Source: Pseudovirgaria hyperparasitica (taxonomy: Eukaryota > Ascomycota > Dothideomycetes > Acrospermales > Acrospermaceae). From it: 64,000 nucleotides of DNA. A program made the position numbers and the translations under genes. Below, piece after piece: positions 45,171 to 57,097 of the stretch. The stretch spans positions 1,823,494-1,887,493 of the forward strand of contig NW_022985549.1 in NCBI RefSeq assembly GCF_010093815.1. Reading direction: 5' to 3'. Numbering within the stretch: position 1 is the first letter of the stretch; every line of letters begins with the position of its first letter. The notes below the pieces were generated by a model. It had not been told where the DNA came from and searched no databases. It saw nothing but the letters and a program-made list of their open reading frames with translations.

Positions 45171-46739
45171 ATGACAGTGTCGACTAGTCTGAGTCGCACC
45201 GAGACTCTCTCATTGTTCTCACTGTCGGCCGCCTGTGTCGGCATCATCGCAAACACATTTCAAGGCGACGGCGAACCCTTGATCGCATCAATAGCTTTCA
45301 GCGGAATTGCGTACGCTTCGACATATGCTCTCATAAGATGGTTGGGAGACGTGTTCATGCGAGCGGGCCTGAAGGGCAGAGACATGTCCAAGACAAGAAC
45401 AGATGAGATGTAAGAGCCGCACGCGCCTGCGGAAGACTCGCAATTTCAATATGCTGACCATGTTTGCAGTCCAGAGACAATGGGCGCTGTATGCGCTGTG
45501 GTCTACCTGCTCATCATCATCGTCTTCATTCCCTTCCCGTTCTACAAAGACATCGTCATGGCCACGTCAGGAGGTGGAAATCGCGATCTGGTGCTGGAGG
45601 TCCAGCACGTCGAGACTGGCAGACTGCTGCACCGGTTCCCGCATAGCAAGGTTAGACATGAAGAAGTCTTCACGGAAGTATTGAGATGATGACTGACTCT
45701 TGTCAGTTATCATCCTACTTGTCCGCAATCCTCTCTATCCAATCTGTAGTTTTGCTCGGAGTAGGTGACGATCTATTCGACATTCGATGGCGGCACAAGC
45801 TGTTCATTCCAGCATTCGCGGCGATACCAATGCTCATTGTCTACTTTGTAGACTTTGGTGTTACCCAGATAGTCATACCCACACCACTGCGTTCCTACTT
45901 CGGAGCGCTGTTTGATCTGGGTAGGATACATGCGTTGCGAAAACAGCGTGCATAACTGATTTCGTACAGGGTGGTTATACTACGCATATATGGCAGCAAT
46001 ATCAATATTCTGTCCAAACAGTATCAACATATTCGCAGGCATCAATGGTATCGAGGTGTCTCAATCACTGGTCATTGCCTCCTTGATCTGCCTCAATGAT
46101 GCTCTATACCTCTCACCCTTTACTGAGTATCCACACCCGGCGACAGACTCGCATCTGTTCTCCCTATACCTCCTGCTTCCGTTTATTGGAGTATCATTAG
46201 CACTCTGGGCACATAATTGGTATCCTGCGCGAGTTTTTGTGGGTGACACATACTGCTATTTCGCAGGAATGATCTTCGCCGTTGTCGGCATTCAGGGACA
46301 TTTCAGCAAGACGCTGTTACTGCTGTTCATGCCGCAGATTTTCAATTTTATATACTCAGCGCCGCAGCTCTTCCACATCGTGCCTTGTCCCCGACATCGG
46401 CTCCCGAAGTTCAATGCAAGGACAGGACTGCTAGAATGCTCCACAGCAGAATTCAGAAAACCACTTTCGCCATTGGTATCCGCTGTTATGAGGCTAATGC
46501 ACCGCCTCAGGCTACTTCGGATCGTCGAAAACGATGCCGGACAGATAACGGAGAGTACCAATTTCACCATCATCAATCTGTGGCTGGTATGGTTTGGCCC
46601 AATGAGAGAAGACCGTTTAGCTATAGGACTGCTCACTATGCAGACCATAGTGGGTCTCGTAGGGCTGTTCATCCGGCACCGGCTTGCACTGTGGGTGTTT
46701 ACAGCAGACAATTTGCATTATACATATTCCTCTGCCTAA
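45171..46739 (+). CDS. ALG7: UDP-GlcNAc:dolichyl-phosphate GlcNAc-1-P transferase (Alg7/GPT)
   Basis: First committed enzyme of N-glycan precursor assembly in the ER membrane, and the target of tunicamycin. Exons 45171-45409, 45470-45650, 45707-45920 and 45970-46739 give 467 residues. The joints restore DEIPETMGAV and FDLGWLYYAYMAA. Conserved active-site stretches are GVGDDLFDIRWRHK, NSINIFAGINGIEVSQS and WYPARVFVGDTYCYFAGM, separated by about ten membrane helices. The long ER-loop region PKFNARTGLL is also present. Length and motifs match fungal orthologues and nothing is missing. The N-terminus starts at ATG 45171 with no upstream in-frame alternative seen. Confidence 0.96.
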
Positions 46740-47350
46740 GTCAGGCCAAAGCCATGGTTCTGATAAGCTGCAACAGGAACCTCAGCAACAAGTAAATGAA
46801 TGGCATATATAGACCTACATGTATATAGATAATGCACCCACCTCCTGAAGAAGGGGAAGACAGCCACTGATCGGAACAGCATGCAGATCATATCTGCAGA
46901 CCATATCTGCAGACCATAAGCCGCGTGTTCCTACACTCTATGGGCCTACCTGTATGCGTGATTTATGGACTACAGTATGTTTTCGGAGTAGAGACCTGGA
47001 GTCTTGGAGACTTGGACTCCCTTGCAAGACGATGGAAGCAGCCCAAAAGTGCGGGGCAAAAAGCGGGAGTGGACTGTTGACACCGACGTCCGAGCCAGCT
47101 GACCAATCACAGCGCGTCTCTTTCTAAACCTCAGCACTGATGCAAGTTCCCTCCGATCTCGCTGCGCTGCTGCGATGCTACCGAAACAATATCTGCCTTT
47201 CCACTGCGTGAAATACTGCTCTGTCCGCCCTGCGTCTCTTTGATAACCCCAATCGTCTTTCAGACTGCTCATTCGTCTCTTGTGTTTCTTGCACGCTCTT
47301 CCAGTACTTTCGCATCTAGTTCCGTCGTCTAAGCGACCCCACTATACGCC
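46740..47350. promoter_or_regulatory. LEU1 promoter region
   Basis: Contains a 13-bp tandem duplication catatctgcagac at 46889-46914 and a CCAAT box at 47103-47107. No clear Leu3-type CCGG-N2-CCGG site was found. Confidence 0.4.
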
Positions 47351-49790
47351 ATGCCTGGAGCTATAAAAAAACCTCAGACTCTCTACGACAAGGTCTTCGA
47401 GGCTCACGTAGTCAATGAGCAGGAAGATGGTACTATCCTTCTTTACATTGACAGGCATCTAGTTCACGAAGTCACATCTCCGGTCTGTACATTCCGTTGC
47501 GCTAAAAAGGCACGTCCTGACCATTTACTAGCAAGCATTCGAAGGCCTAAGAAACGCTGGGCGGAAAGTGCGTAGACCTGACTGCACTTTGGCCACGACT
47601 GATCATGTATGTCTTGCATCTCGTTGACTTGGTCACAATGATAGTAGAATTAACAACCAGCAGAATGTACCGACTACCCCCCGTAAAAACTTTAAAGGCG
47701 TTGCAGACTTCATCAAAGAGGACGATTCGAGGACACAATGTGTGACTCTAGAGGATAACGTCAAGGCCTTTGGTCTCACATATTTTGGCCTTGGTGACAA
47801 GCGCCAGGGTATCGTGCACATCATTGGTCCAGAACAGGGATTCACTCTTCCCGGCACAACGGTCGTATGCGGTGACAGTCATACGTCAACCCATGGTGCA
47901 TTTGGCGCATTGGCCTTTGGTATCGGAACCAGCGAGGTAGAGCATGTCTTGGCAACCCAGACTCTCCTCACCAAGAGAAGCAAGAACATGAGGGTACAAG
48001 TTGATGGAGAGCTAGCTCCTGGCGTCAGCAGCAAGGACATTATTCTGCACGTTATTGGTCAGATCGGTACTGCAGGTGGTACTGGAGCTGTGATCGAGTT
48101 CTGCGGTTCTGCGATCCGCAATCTAAGCATGGAGGCCCGCATGTCTATATGTAACATGTCCATCGAAGGTGGTGCACGAGCCGGCATGGTCGCTCCGGAC
48201 GAGACGACTTTCGAATATCTCAAGGGCCGCCCATTGGCTCCAAAGGTCGATAGCGCCGAGTGGAAGAAGGCGACAGCCTATTGGTCATCCCTGAAGTCCG
48301 ACGAAGGTGCCGAATATGATCTAGATGTTTTCATTGACAGCAAAGACATCGCACCTACGGTCTCGTGGGGAACTTCACCTCAGGACGTGGTTCCAATCAC
48401 AGGGAAGGTACCTAGCCCAGACGATTTCCAAGACGAGGACAAGCGGAAAGCATGCATTCGCGCACTTGATTACATGGGGCTTGAAGCTGGAACCCCTATG
48501 CAGGAGGTTGTCCTCGACAAAGTCTTCATTGGATCGTGTACCAATGCCCGAATCGAAGATCTCCGCGCCGCTGCTCGGATCGTGAAGGGAAGGAAAGTAG
48601 CATCAAATATCAAGCGCGCCATGATCGTCCCCGGCTCCGGTCTCGTCAAGCAACAGGCTGAGTCCGAAGGTCTCGACACGATCTTCACAGATGCTGGATT
48701 CGAATGGCGGGAAGCAGGCTGCTCCATGTGTCTGGGCATGAACCCAGACATCCTCTCCCCCAAAGAACGCTGCGCCAGCACATCCAACCGCAACTTCGAG
48801 GGACGCCAGGGTGCAGGCGGCCGCACACATCTGATGTCCCCTATGATGGCCGCTGCCTGTGCTATCGCCGGTAAGCTTGCCGATGTGCGCAAAATCGCCA
48901 ACTTTCAACCCAGCGATGTTGCGCAAGGCAGCCCGAAAGTCGACGTCGCACCCGCACACCAGTCCGACATCGAATCAGACGAAGACCTCGACAGGATTGC
49001 TGACGCTCCTGAAGACAGCCCTGCCACTGTTTCCGGTAACAACAAATCCGCCTCCTCATCGAGTGGCGGCATGCCCAAGTTCGAGAAACTCAAGGGCATC
49101 GCCGCGCCCATGGACGTCGCCAATATTGACACCGACGCCATCATCCCCAAGCAATTTCTCAAAACCATCAAGCGTAGCGGCTTGGGTTCTGCATTATTCT
49201 ACAGCTGGCGCTTCGCCGACGACGGCAGCGAAAAGAAAGACTTTGTTCTCAATCAAGAGCCATACCGCAATGCCAAAGTGCTAGTCAGCACAGGCAAGAA
49301 CTTCGGCTGCGGCAGCTCGCGCGAACACGCACCGTGGGCCCTCCTCGACTTCGGCATCACATGTATCATCGCGCCGTCGTTTGGCGACATATTCTTCAAC
49401 AACACGTTCAAAAACGGCATGCTCCCATTGCGCCTCACGCCCGAACAGGGCCTCGATGCCGTTGCTGCCGAGGCCCGCGCCGGCCGCGAGATCGAGGTCG
49501 ATCTTCCCGGGCAGGTGATCCGTGACGCCGACGGGAAGCAGATCGCGACCTTCGAGGTGGAGGAGTTTAGGAAGCATTGCCTGTTGAACGGGCTGGATGA
49601 TATCGGCTTGACGTTCCAGCAAGACGATAAAATCAAGGCGTTTGAGGGGAAGAGGAGCAGAGAATATCCATGGCTAGACGGGAGCGGGTACTTGAGGAAG
49701 CACAGGCCTGGAGAGGCGGTGAAGGTCGAGGCCGTGCCAGTGCCGAAGACGAACAGGGGAGAGGTCAAGGGCGAGCCGTTGGAGTGGTAG
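47351..49790 (+). CDS. LEU1: 3-isopropylmalate dehydratase (Leu1)
   Basis: Aconitase-family [4Fe-4S] enzyme that isomerises 2-isopropylmalate to 3-isopropylmalate in leucine synthesis. Exons 47351-47482, 47532-47606 and 47664-49790 give 777 residues (yeast Leu1 has 779). The joints restore [17 protein letters not shown] and [17 protein letters not shown]. Cluster-ligand motifs include [13 protein letters not shown] and [11 protein letters not shown] Ser/Asp-rich linker (residues about 470-510) joins the catalytic part to the swivel domain, which keeps [15 protein letters not shown] and [13 protein letters not shown]. The gene is complete and intact. It converges with TIP41. Confidence 0.97.
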
Positions 49791-50431
49791 ATTTAATACG
49801 TTGTTCTGTTGAGCGGATACTGTGTATTGCGCCGGAATGGCAGAAAAGGTAAGAAGAAGTGGGAGGTTAATGATTCGACAAGTCGATTCTTTTGTTTTTT
49901 CAAACGGCCGACTCATGGGAGCGGAAGGCATACGTGCGTGGACGCTGGCGGTACGGCGTGGACACACGCTGGAATAGGCAATTTACGGTACATAGGTCAT
50001 GCAAATACTTGGTTGATGATTGTGCTTCTCATACGTCTACATCTGGCTCGAGGCTTCCACGTGAGGTAGTGCTGGCAGATTCAAATCGAGTCACTCCTCC
50101 AAGCTGTTGTGGAACGTGATAGATCAGGCCGAGACAGCCGTATCAATACTAGTTTCTCATGCGCCAGGCAAGATGTGTCCCTCACAACAGCTTTGCAGAT
50201 GTCGGCGCGCCTGAAACAGTGGAACAGGGCGTACCTGATAGGAGGAAGCATGGCTCAGCAATATGGAAGTGCTAGTGTCACGTCGTGCTGCTGTTGCAGT
50301 CTTGCCTGCCAGGATCAGAGCCTGTGGTTGGCTTAACAAACGCCATATCGTTTACCATCGGGTGCAACACGCTCCTCTGAAGCCTCATGGGCAATGAATG
50401 GCGATATCTTCGACCCCCGGGTACGCCGCCC
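49791..50431. other. Convergent intergenic region LEU1 / TIP41
   Basis: Only short frames without features; presumed 3' UTRs. Confidence 0.35.
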
Positions 50432-51528
50432 TCACTTCACCTTTACGCCGTCCAGCTTCCTCTCGACGACTTTTACCAAGTCCATCTGCACCAGCTCATT
50501 CGGATCGCGCATGACGCTCAACGCGCGCGCGTCCGCGACGCCCTGCCTCCTCAGACCCTCCCTTACCTTGCTATACTCTTCTTCCCTAGCGCAGTACTCG
50601 CGTATGACGACGCCGGTTTCAAACTCGATATACACTCTGGTGTCGCGAATGCGGAACAGGACGTCGTCTAAGCGCATGAAAAAGCGTGCTAGGATGAGCA
50701 GTCGCTGGGGCATGACGCGGAGTTTGACGGTGTAGAAGGAGATGCCGTTGTCGGCGAGCTCGTCTTCGTAGAGGGGTACTTCGTCGAAGAGGAGGATGGG
50801 GTCTCGGCGGGCGAGCAGATGGAGTGGGAGAGGGGTATCTGTTGTGGAGAATGTTGGTGGTGGTGAGGGACGAGTGGTCGGGGACGCAGGGGATGGCGAG
50901 GATCCGGCGTAGTCGGTGGTGTACGACCAGTCGAAAGGCTTGATGACTTCCTTGATATCCGAGGAATGGTGTTGCCTGTGACGTACACACAAATTAACAA
51001 GATGGACGCAAGGCAAAGTGGTGTGTCAGCGCAGCCCAATACACGATACTCAGCCCTCCGCATTGAAGCTCCAAACGGCAGTCCCATCCTGGAGGAGCCC
51101 GACGGAGCGTCATCGTACATTAACGCACTGCCAGTGGCGCGTGGGCGTGTAGAGCGAATTAGCACTCACCGATTCTCCTGCCACTCACGAGAATAGGCAA
51201 CTTTCAGCATCGACTTGTCGGTTTTGTCCACTCTGTCCAGCGCGTCGCCGGCGTTAAACTCGATGGCCCAGCCGCTGACCGGATGCTCCACGCGCACGTA
51301 GTTGTCGCCAAAGATCATCTCAGGGATTGCAATGCCCAGGCGTTCGGCCAGCTTCTCGATCGGGTCTGCCTTGAGGATGGGCAGCTTGCGCGTGGATATC
51401 GTGAAGCCATGCTGCGATATGGACTTTACGGCGGGGGACTGTGGGGTGGGCAACTGGGTGTCTGGCGGCGGGAGAGAGACGGAGGGGCTCGGGGACAAGG
51501 CCGAAGCGGTATCGGCGGTGGTCGTCAT
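50432..51528 (-). CDS. TIP41: Tip41-like regulator of PP2A/TOR signalling
   Basis: Two exons (51528-51170 and 50975-50432) give 300 residues. The product carries the TIP41 domain: FGDNYVRVEHPVSGWAIEFN, then IKPFDWSYTTDYAG, LLARRDPILLFDEVPLYEDE, LADNGISFYTVKLRVMPQRL and IRDTRVYIEFETGVVIREY. In yeast Tip41 binds Tap42 and modulates PP2A-type phosphatases downstream of TORC1. The N-terminal ~35 residues are Ser/Pro-rich and the central linker after TTDYAG is variable, as in orthologues. The intron (50976-51169, 194 nt) is about three times the usual length here. It joins ENR to QHHSSDIKEV without changing frame. The gene is divergent from the Aurora kinase gene. Confidence 0.95.
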
Positions 51529-52042
51529 TATTGGGCGATCCTCTCTACAGCCAGATCGACAGTGCCGTGAGCTTTACAGGCGTTGTGTGGTGCAAAGAAA
51601 GAGAAAAAGAATGATGGTGAAGGAGGAGACTCATATCATGGTTTTTAGCGGCTCAGGGCCACAATCTTAGGCTGAATTCAGGCATCGATCATAGTTCAAT
51701 CCAGCGGGGGGTGCAGGTGGTGCGTGCGCCTGCCGGGTTGTTGGTTGTTGTTGCCCTGCGCTACGTGCGACGTCGCTGGCCCAGTCAACAATACTAAACC
51801 TGCATGCTCGCTCATTCACTCACTCCAGCTCCCCCTCCCTCTCTCCCTCTGACGCACTCATTCACAGAGCCTGGAAAGGACCCGAGTTGCAACCTTTGCT
51901 CCTTCTCAACAACTTTACTTTACGATAAACCACCCATCCCCTCAGACACGTTCTGCGACAGCACTGCTTGTCGCCCTAATTTGTCCTTTCTACCTACATT
52001 ACTCCATCTCTTGTTTCTTTGCGCCATATAGCTTTATATCAA
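51529..52042. promoter_or_regulatory. Divergent promoter TIP41 / Aurora kinase
   Basis: 514 bp with pyrimidine-rich stretches (for example ctccccctccctctctccctct near 51828) upstream of the Aurora start. No specific site is assigned. Confidence 0.35.
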
Positions 52043-52858
52043 ATGGCGGATACAAGATCCCTGGAAGATCGTTTTGAACGAATCACTGTTACTGACGAGA
52101 ATGATGGCGGCTATATTACTCAGACGACCACGTACCACCATAAGTCGAAGGTAGACTCGCAATAGTGTAGCATTGTATAAGTCACTGCTAACAAGTCCAG
52201 GGCTCTCTCTCACACGCAATGAACCTCACTGGATTGGGCCAACCAACGAACCCGAACCGTATGAAGTTACCTCTACAACGCCCGCCCACCCAGAGTCAAC
52301 CCAAATCTGTCACGACAACAATTACGAAAGTCACCACCGTACCGACGCATCCACCGAGCAATCCATACCATGACTCGTTCGCCAGCTCAGGTGTCTCGCT
52401 GTCATCACGCTCCTCGGATGAGATGACCGTTGCACAAGTCGCCAGACAATCCATGTACAACCCCTTCCCTCCAAACAAGAAATGGCACCTCAGCATGTTC
52501 GAGATTGGCAAGCCACTCGGCAAAGGCAAATTCGGAAGAGTCTATCTCGCGAAGGAAAAGGCTACGGGCTTCGTCTGTGCTCTTAAGGTCCTGCACAAAT
52601 CAGAAATTTCGCAAGGCAAAGTCGAAAAGCAAGTGCGCCGCGAAGTCGAGATTCAATCTAATCTCTGCCACCCCAATGTTCTCAAGATGTTTGGCCACTT
52701 TCACGACTCCAAGCGCATATTTCTCATAATCGAATTCGCCGCCAGAGGCGAGCTCTATAAGCACCTCCGCGCCGAGCAGCGCTTCGCTGAACCCAAGGCC
52801 GCAAATTACATCGCACAGATGGCTTCCGCACTCAAATATTTGCACCACAAACACATCA

Positions 52859-52893
<35 letters not shown>

Positions 52894-53337
52894 GGTATCC
52901 ATGGCGAGATCAAGATTTCAGACTTCGGGTGGTCCGTCCACGCGCCCAACAACCGCCGCAATACCATGTGTGGCACACTCGACTATCTGCCTCCAGAGAT
53001 GATCAAGGGCACCGACGGCTACTCCGAGAAAGTCGATCTCTGGTCGCTAGGTGTACTTACCTACGAATTCCTTGTCGGCGAAGCGCCCTTTGAAGACGCG
53101 CCTATGATGACGCACAAACGCATCCAGCGCTGCGACATGACAATTCCGTCCTTCATATCCTCAGATGCGCGGGATCTGATCAGAAAACTGCTACAGGTAG
53201 ATCCTGAGAAGCGGATTACCTTGGATGAGATAGAACGGCATCCGTGGATCGTGAAGCATGTAACCACCAGCGCGAGAGCGTATGATCGTGGGAGCAACAG
53301 CAGTCGTGGCAGTGCGAGTAGTGGGAGTGAGTCGTGA
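52043..53337 (+). CDS. Aurora-type Ser/Thr kinase (Ipl1/ARK1)
   Basis: Catalytic subunit of the chromosomal passenger complex, correcting kinetochore attachment and acting in cytokinesis. Exons 52043-52150 and 52201-53337 give 414 residues. The kinase domain spans about 138-395: glycine loop [28 protein letters not shown], catalytic loop [19 protein letters not shown], and the Aurora activation segment [16 protein letters not shown], whose Thr is the autophosphorylation site. A basic/Pro-rich N-terminal tail of ~125 residues precedes it. The frame ends at TGA 53335-53337, but the same frame stays open for 81 further codons that encode RSPQQVV-type repeats (see findings), so the true C-terminus is uncertain. 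Fungi usually have a single Aurora gene. Confidence 0.95.
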
Positions 53338-54003
53338 CGGATAGTGAGGAGTCAACCACGACAGACCGTTGGGACATCTGCTAGGAGCGCGCCCGCGTCG
53401 GCCAGAAGCCCGCAGCAGGTTGTCAGGAGTCCACATCAGCTTGTCAGGAGCCCGCAGCAGGTTGTCAGAAGCCCTCAACAAGTTATCAGAAGCCCGCAGC
53501 AGCCTATCAGAAAGCCGCATAGTGCCACAAGTCCGCGTACAGTGGTGCAGCAGGTTGTGACAAGCTACAAATACGGTGTCTAATCAACAAAACGCACCGA
53601 GCATATTGTTCCTAGTACTTTCGCTTCTAGCGGTCTGGTGGTGGTATGATCTGGTGTGATTTGAACGTAGTAACGATGCCGTCTGTTGGCACATGGGTGT
53701 TTTATTTCTTCTTTGGCTTTCGGTATATATCATGGTATATGAGTTGTTTTTCTGGGTCTGGGCGAGGCGTTTACCGGGCATTGCTTAAAACACTTTCATG
53801 GACTTTCAAAACGATTGTTGTGATGGAGCTATCGTAGCATACGCGGTGCACATTTGGTTGGCATCAGAAACGGGAATACATCTTATTGGCATCATCATTT
53901 GAGGTGTATTCTTGTGTGATATGTTGCCTCTATCGTCCCTGACGACTCGTCTCTTTGCGCGGTGGCGAAACGTTCACACTATAGGCAACTGTCTGAGGAT
54001 ATC
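53338..54003. other. Region between Aurora and kinase-YEATS stops, with 21-bp coding-like repeat
   Basis: The first 246 bp continue the Aurora frame without a stop until TAA at 53581-53583. The rest is unrecognised and should be convergent 3' UTR. Confidence 0.45.
53401..53513 (+). repeat. 21-bp tandem repeat, about five units, behind the Aurora stop
   Basis: Units read in the Aurora frame as RSPQQVV, RSPHQLV, RSPQQVV, RSPQQVI and RSPQQPI. Most differences between units are third-position changes in this frame. Confidence 0.85.
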
Positions 54004-55726
54004 TTAGATGTATCTGGACGTCTTTATACAATCGCGTATTGATACACTCAACTTTGTGTAGTGCATGGGCTCATCTGTTTGGACACGCCAGTGCAGGAAG
54101 ATTGGACGCGGTCCGTCTGTGAATTCGGTATTCCAGGCTGCAGATCCCGATCCTTGCCGCCATTCGAATTGCTCCTTGAAGAAGACAAAACATCCAATCG
54201 TAAACGAGCCCCAGCTATCCGAATAGATCTCAAAGGGATGTTGTGAAAGCACACGTTGTGGCTCACGACAGCTAGGGTGCTGCGATCATAAATCAACTTG
54301 TGGGGTTCCCTTGTGCCTGTCATGATGGACTGAACATTAACTGTGGGACGCTTACCAGAAAACATATTACTTTATCAATGACATCTGGATTAGATGGCCA
54401 CAGGAAGAAACACCACTTGAACCGGGTTTCACCGGGGCGGTCTTCGTACGAATTCCCGTAGGTAATGGTTAGGTCCTCCATTTCTTTGACTTGTCCAAAT
54501 TTCGACCAGATGTGGATTGGGGCGCAACAAGTCTGGCACAGTTTTGTAGGTCCTACTATCTCGTCTAGTAGTTGCAGGTTGGCGTTCAAGTGCTTGATAC
54601 CTGGTCGAGATGGTGGCTGATGACGCAGCATCATCCGCACATCAGTCATCAAGAACGTGTCTCGTAGAGAGTTCAGAGCTATGACGTTGAACCAGTTCAC
54701 GATATGATCTAGATTGGCATGGAATGATCGGTCTCTGGCTGGCCTGAGAGCTTCCAACTCTTTCAAAGAATAGCCGTTACAGATACCGACAATCTCCAAG
54801 ATGATGCATCCAAAGGAGAACATTTCCGCCGACCTACCAGCACCCTCGTACGCCGCAACTTCCGGGGCAAAGTATTTCGGAGTGCCACGTTCGCCACCTT
54901 CCGTAACACTTTCGGCATCTGTCGAGAAGTCCGACGAGGTGCCAAAATCGGTCAGCCAAAGCCTGCCGTCCTGGCCGAGTAGGATATTTGCTGGTTTCAA
55001 GTCCTTGTGCTTGATTTTATTATCGTGCAAGTACGCAATTGCGGAAGCTGTGCAGCCAATAGTGTTGTATAGTCGAGTAGATATCGAGTCCTGGTTAGGC
55101 GTGTCTTCACATAGAAGATGAGATATTCGAAGTCTGGATAGGGCATACTGACTAGCGTCGTGTCCGTCACTGTCTTCATGGTACAGATGGTCAACATCTT
55201 CCATGAACGAGGCTAGGTCGCAGGTAGCGACCGGGTACAGTAAAAGTCCAACGATAGGCCCTTTCGTATAGGTTCCGACCAATTGGATGATGTGACGATG
55301 CCGCAATTTCTTCAAAATGTCAATTTCTTTTCTTTCCCTGTCACCCAGTTGTCTTCTGGTGAATTTGCGTTTCCAGGCGATTGCTTTGCCTTGAACTACA
55401 GTCTCATACACGCCGCCGTGGACGCCGTGCCCCAGAAGCCTTCCTTCGACCAACGGAACCTTCTCCTCCCGCGTAAATTCAACATGAGAGCTTCCTCGGT
55501 CGCACCAGTCCCAATCGTATGTAGTCGGTTGGAGGTCCGGCGGCGGTGAGCAGTTTGTATGGTACTTATGATACTCGAAATATTGATACACACCCGGTAT
55601 AGACACCCGAGGACTCGCATCACCATGCCCGTTCATAGCACTGACACTCTGACGCGCGATTACAGGACTTGAGATTCCAGTGGAGTCCTTCAGGTCATCG
55701 AGACCAGCATCCCAGCCCCAAGACAT
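54004..55726 (-). CDS. Protein kinase with a C-terminal YEATS-like domain
   Basis: Two exons (55726-54356 and 54279-54004, intron 76 nt with gtaagc donor and cag acceptor) give 548 residues. The kinase part spans about residues 90-330: LLGHGVHGGVYE, AWKRKF (Lys of strand 3), HKDLKPANILLGQDG (HKD in place of HRD), LTDFGTS and GERGTPKYFAPEV, so it looks catalytically competent. From about residue 436 the sequence changes to FKWCFFLWPSNPDVIDKVIC, and across the splice to FLHPSCREPQRV...PFEI...SWGSFTIGCFVFFK. This follows the YEATS pattern, with the HPSF-P-R segment and GWG-F-IG core most like the prokaryotic-type (pYEATS) branch. YEATS domains bind acyl-lysine or related ligands. A Cys-containing linker (CQTCCAPIHIW) lies between the domains. 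The fusion is unusual; the function is unknown. Confidence 0.8.
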
Positions 55727-56231
55727 GTTGTCCAGGCTTTGAGCAGGTCAAGACACGCTTGGTACAACACAAGAGGTACAAGTTCAATGATGGGAGCGTG
55801 AGCAGCCTCTCGAAGAAGAGTGAGAAGGCTGTCATCGCGTCTCGCTGCATTCTGCATTCAAGTCACAGCCTCGCTGCTCAGCGGCGGGCGCACGCAGGTG
55901 ATTCGCTGGCTGCAACGCCAATCCTCCATTTATGGGGCCACATGCTGTTAGGGAAGGTCGTACTTTGATGCATAGCATCCGGGACCATGACAATGGACTG
56001 TTGGGCGCAGTCTTGGGAAAGTAAGGACATGGAAGGAAACAAGGTGAATTGAAGCTACTATACACTACGGAGGAAGTAATAGATCTTAGCATAAGTGTGC
56101 ACGGCCGGTGTTTCCACGTACAGAAGGAACGTACCAGGCCCGTGCGCAAATTTCCATCCGACGTCAGTATCGCGAACGAACCCAGAAACCTCAATCACAA
56201 CCTCCATCCCATATCGAATCCGATCCACCAC

Positions 56232-56272
<41 letters not shown>

Positions 56273-56281
56273 AAATCCACA
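55727..56281. promoter_or_regulatory. Divergent promoter kinase-YEATS / ATP23, with CT microsatellite
   Basis: 555 bp. The last 50 bp before ATP23 hold an 18-unit CT run. No other element is assigned. Confidence 0.35.
56234..56269. repeat. (CT)n microsatellite in the ATP23 leader
   Basis: About 18 uninterrupted CT dinucleotides, 12 bp upstream of the ATG. CT-rich leaders are common before fungal starts, but a perfect run of this length is likely to vary between strains. Confidence 0.95.
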
Positions 56282-57097
56282 ATGTCCACAACCACCACAG
56301 ACACACCCGCCCCCCAACAACCCGCCTCACCCCCTCCCTCCACCCCAACAGACGCCTCCCAACTAAACACCTACTACACCTGGAGCACCTTCTTCAACAT
56401 CCTCCTCTCCCGCTCCACGCCCACGGAAACAGCCTCCTACTTCGCCGCGCGCGACCTCGCCAACGAAGCCAGCGACTGCGCCCGCTGCACCCAAACCGTC
56501 ACCTCGCTCTTCAAAACCTCGCCCATCGTGCGCTTCCTCCGCGACGAAACGCGCGCCCTCAGTGGCGGCCGCCACAGCGAAATTGGCCCCGCGCAGATCC
56601 ACTGTCGCCGCTGTACCACGCGGCAGAGCGGCGGGTTCGACATGGACTATGGGATTCTGCTGTGTGCGAATCATCTGCAGAGTAGGGCGCAGACGGAGGA
56701 TACGCTGGCGCATGAGCTGGTACATGCGTATGATCATTTGCGGTTTGATGTGCAGAGGACGGACTTGAGGCATCAGGCTTGTACGGAGGTGGGTTTTGTG
56801 CTTGCTGTCTAGCCTATATACATATACCCACAATCCCCCGTCACCACCTACTAACATACAACTGTATAGATCCGCGCCTCCACACTCTCCGGCGAGTGCC
56901 GCTTCACACGCGAGTTCTTCGGTCGTCGGCAGTGGAAGGTCACGCAGCAGCTGCAGGAATGCGTGCGGCGGCGCGCCACGCTCTCGCTCATGCATAGGCC
57001 TGAATGTAAAGATGAGGCGCATGCCAGTCGGATAGTGAATGAGGTGTGGGAGAGCTGTTTCCGCGATACGAGGCCGTTTGATGAGATATATCGGTAG
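56282..57097 (+). CDS. ATP23: Mitochondrial inner membrane protease Atp23
   Basis: Metalloprotease of the intermembrane space that matures the ATP synthase subunit Atp6 and helps its assembly. Exons 56282-56788 and 56870-57097 give 244 residues. The zinc-binding HExxH motif is [12 protein letters not shown] (about residue 140 onwards). Flanking family blocks are [24 protein letters not shown] joined by splicing to [17 protein letters not shown], and [10 protein letters not shown]. Several conserved Cys (CARC, CRRC) fit the disulphide-rich fold imported by Mia40. The first ~30 residues are Pro/Thr-rich. The gene is very GC-biased at third positions in its first exon. No defect is seen. Confidence 0.95.

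Noticed and set aside
53327-53395. Intron removing the Aurora stop codon (gtgagt donor at about 53325)
   Set aside because: The available acceptors give either a 38-nt intron, below the usual size, or a frame that leaves the RSPQQVV reading; no in-frame splice restores the repeat frame.
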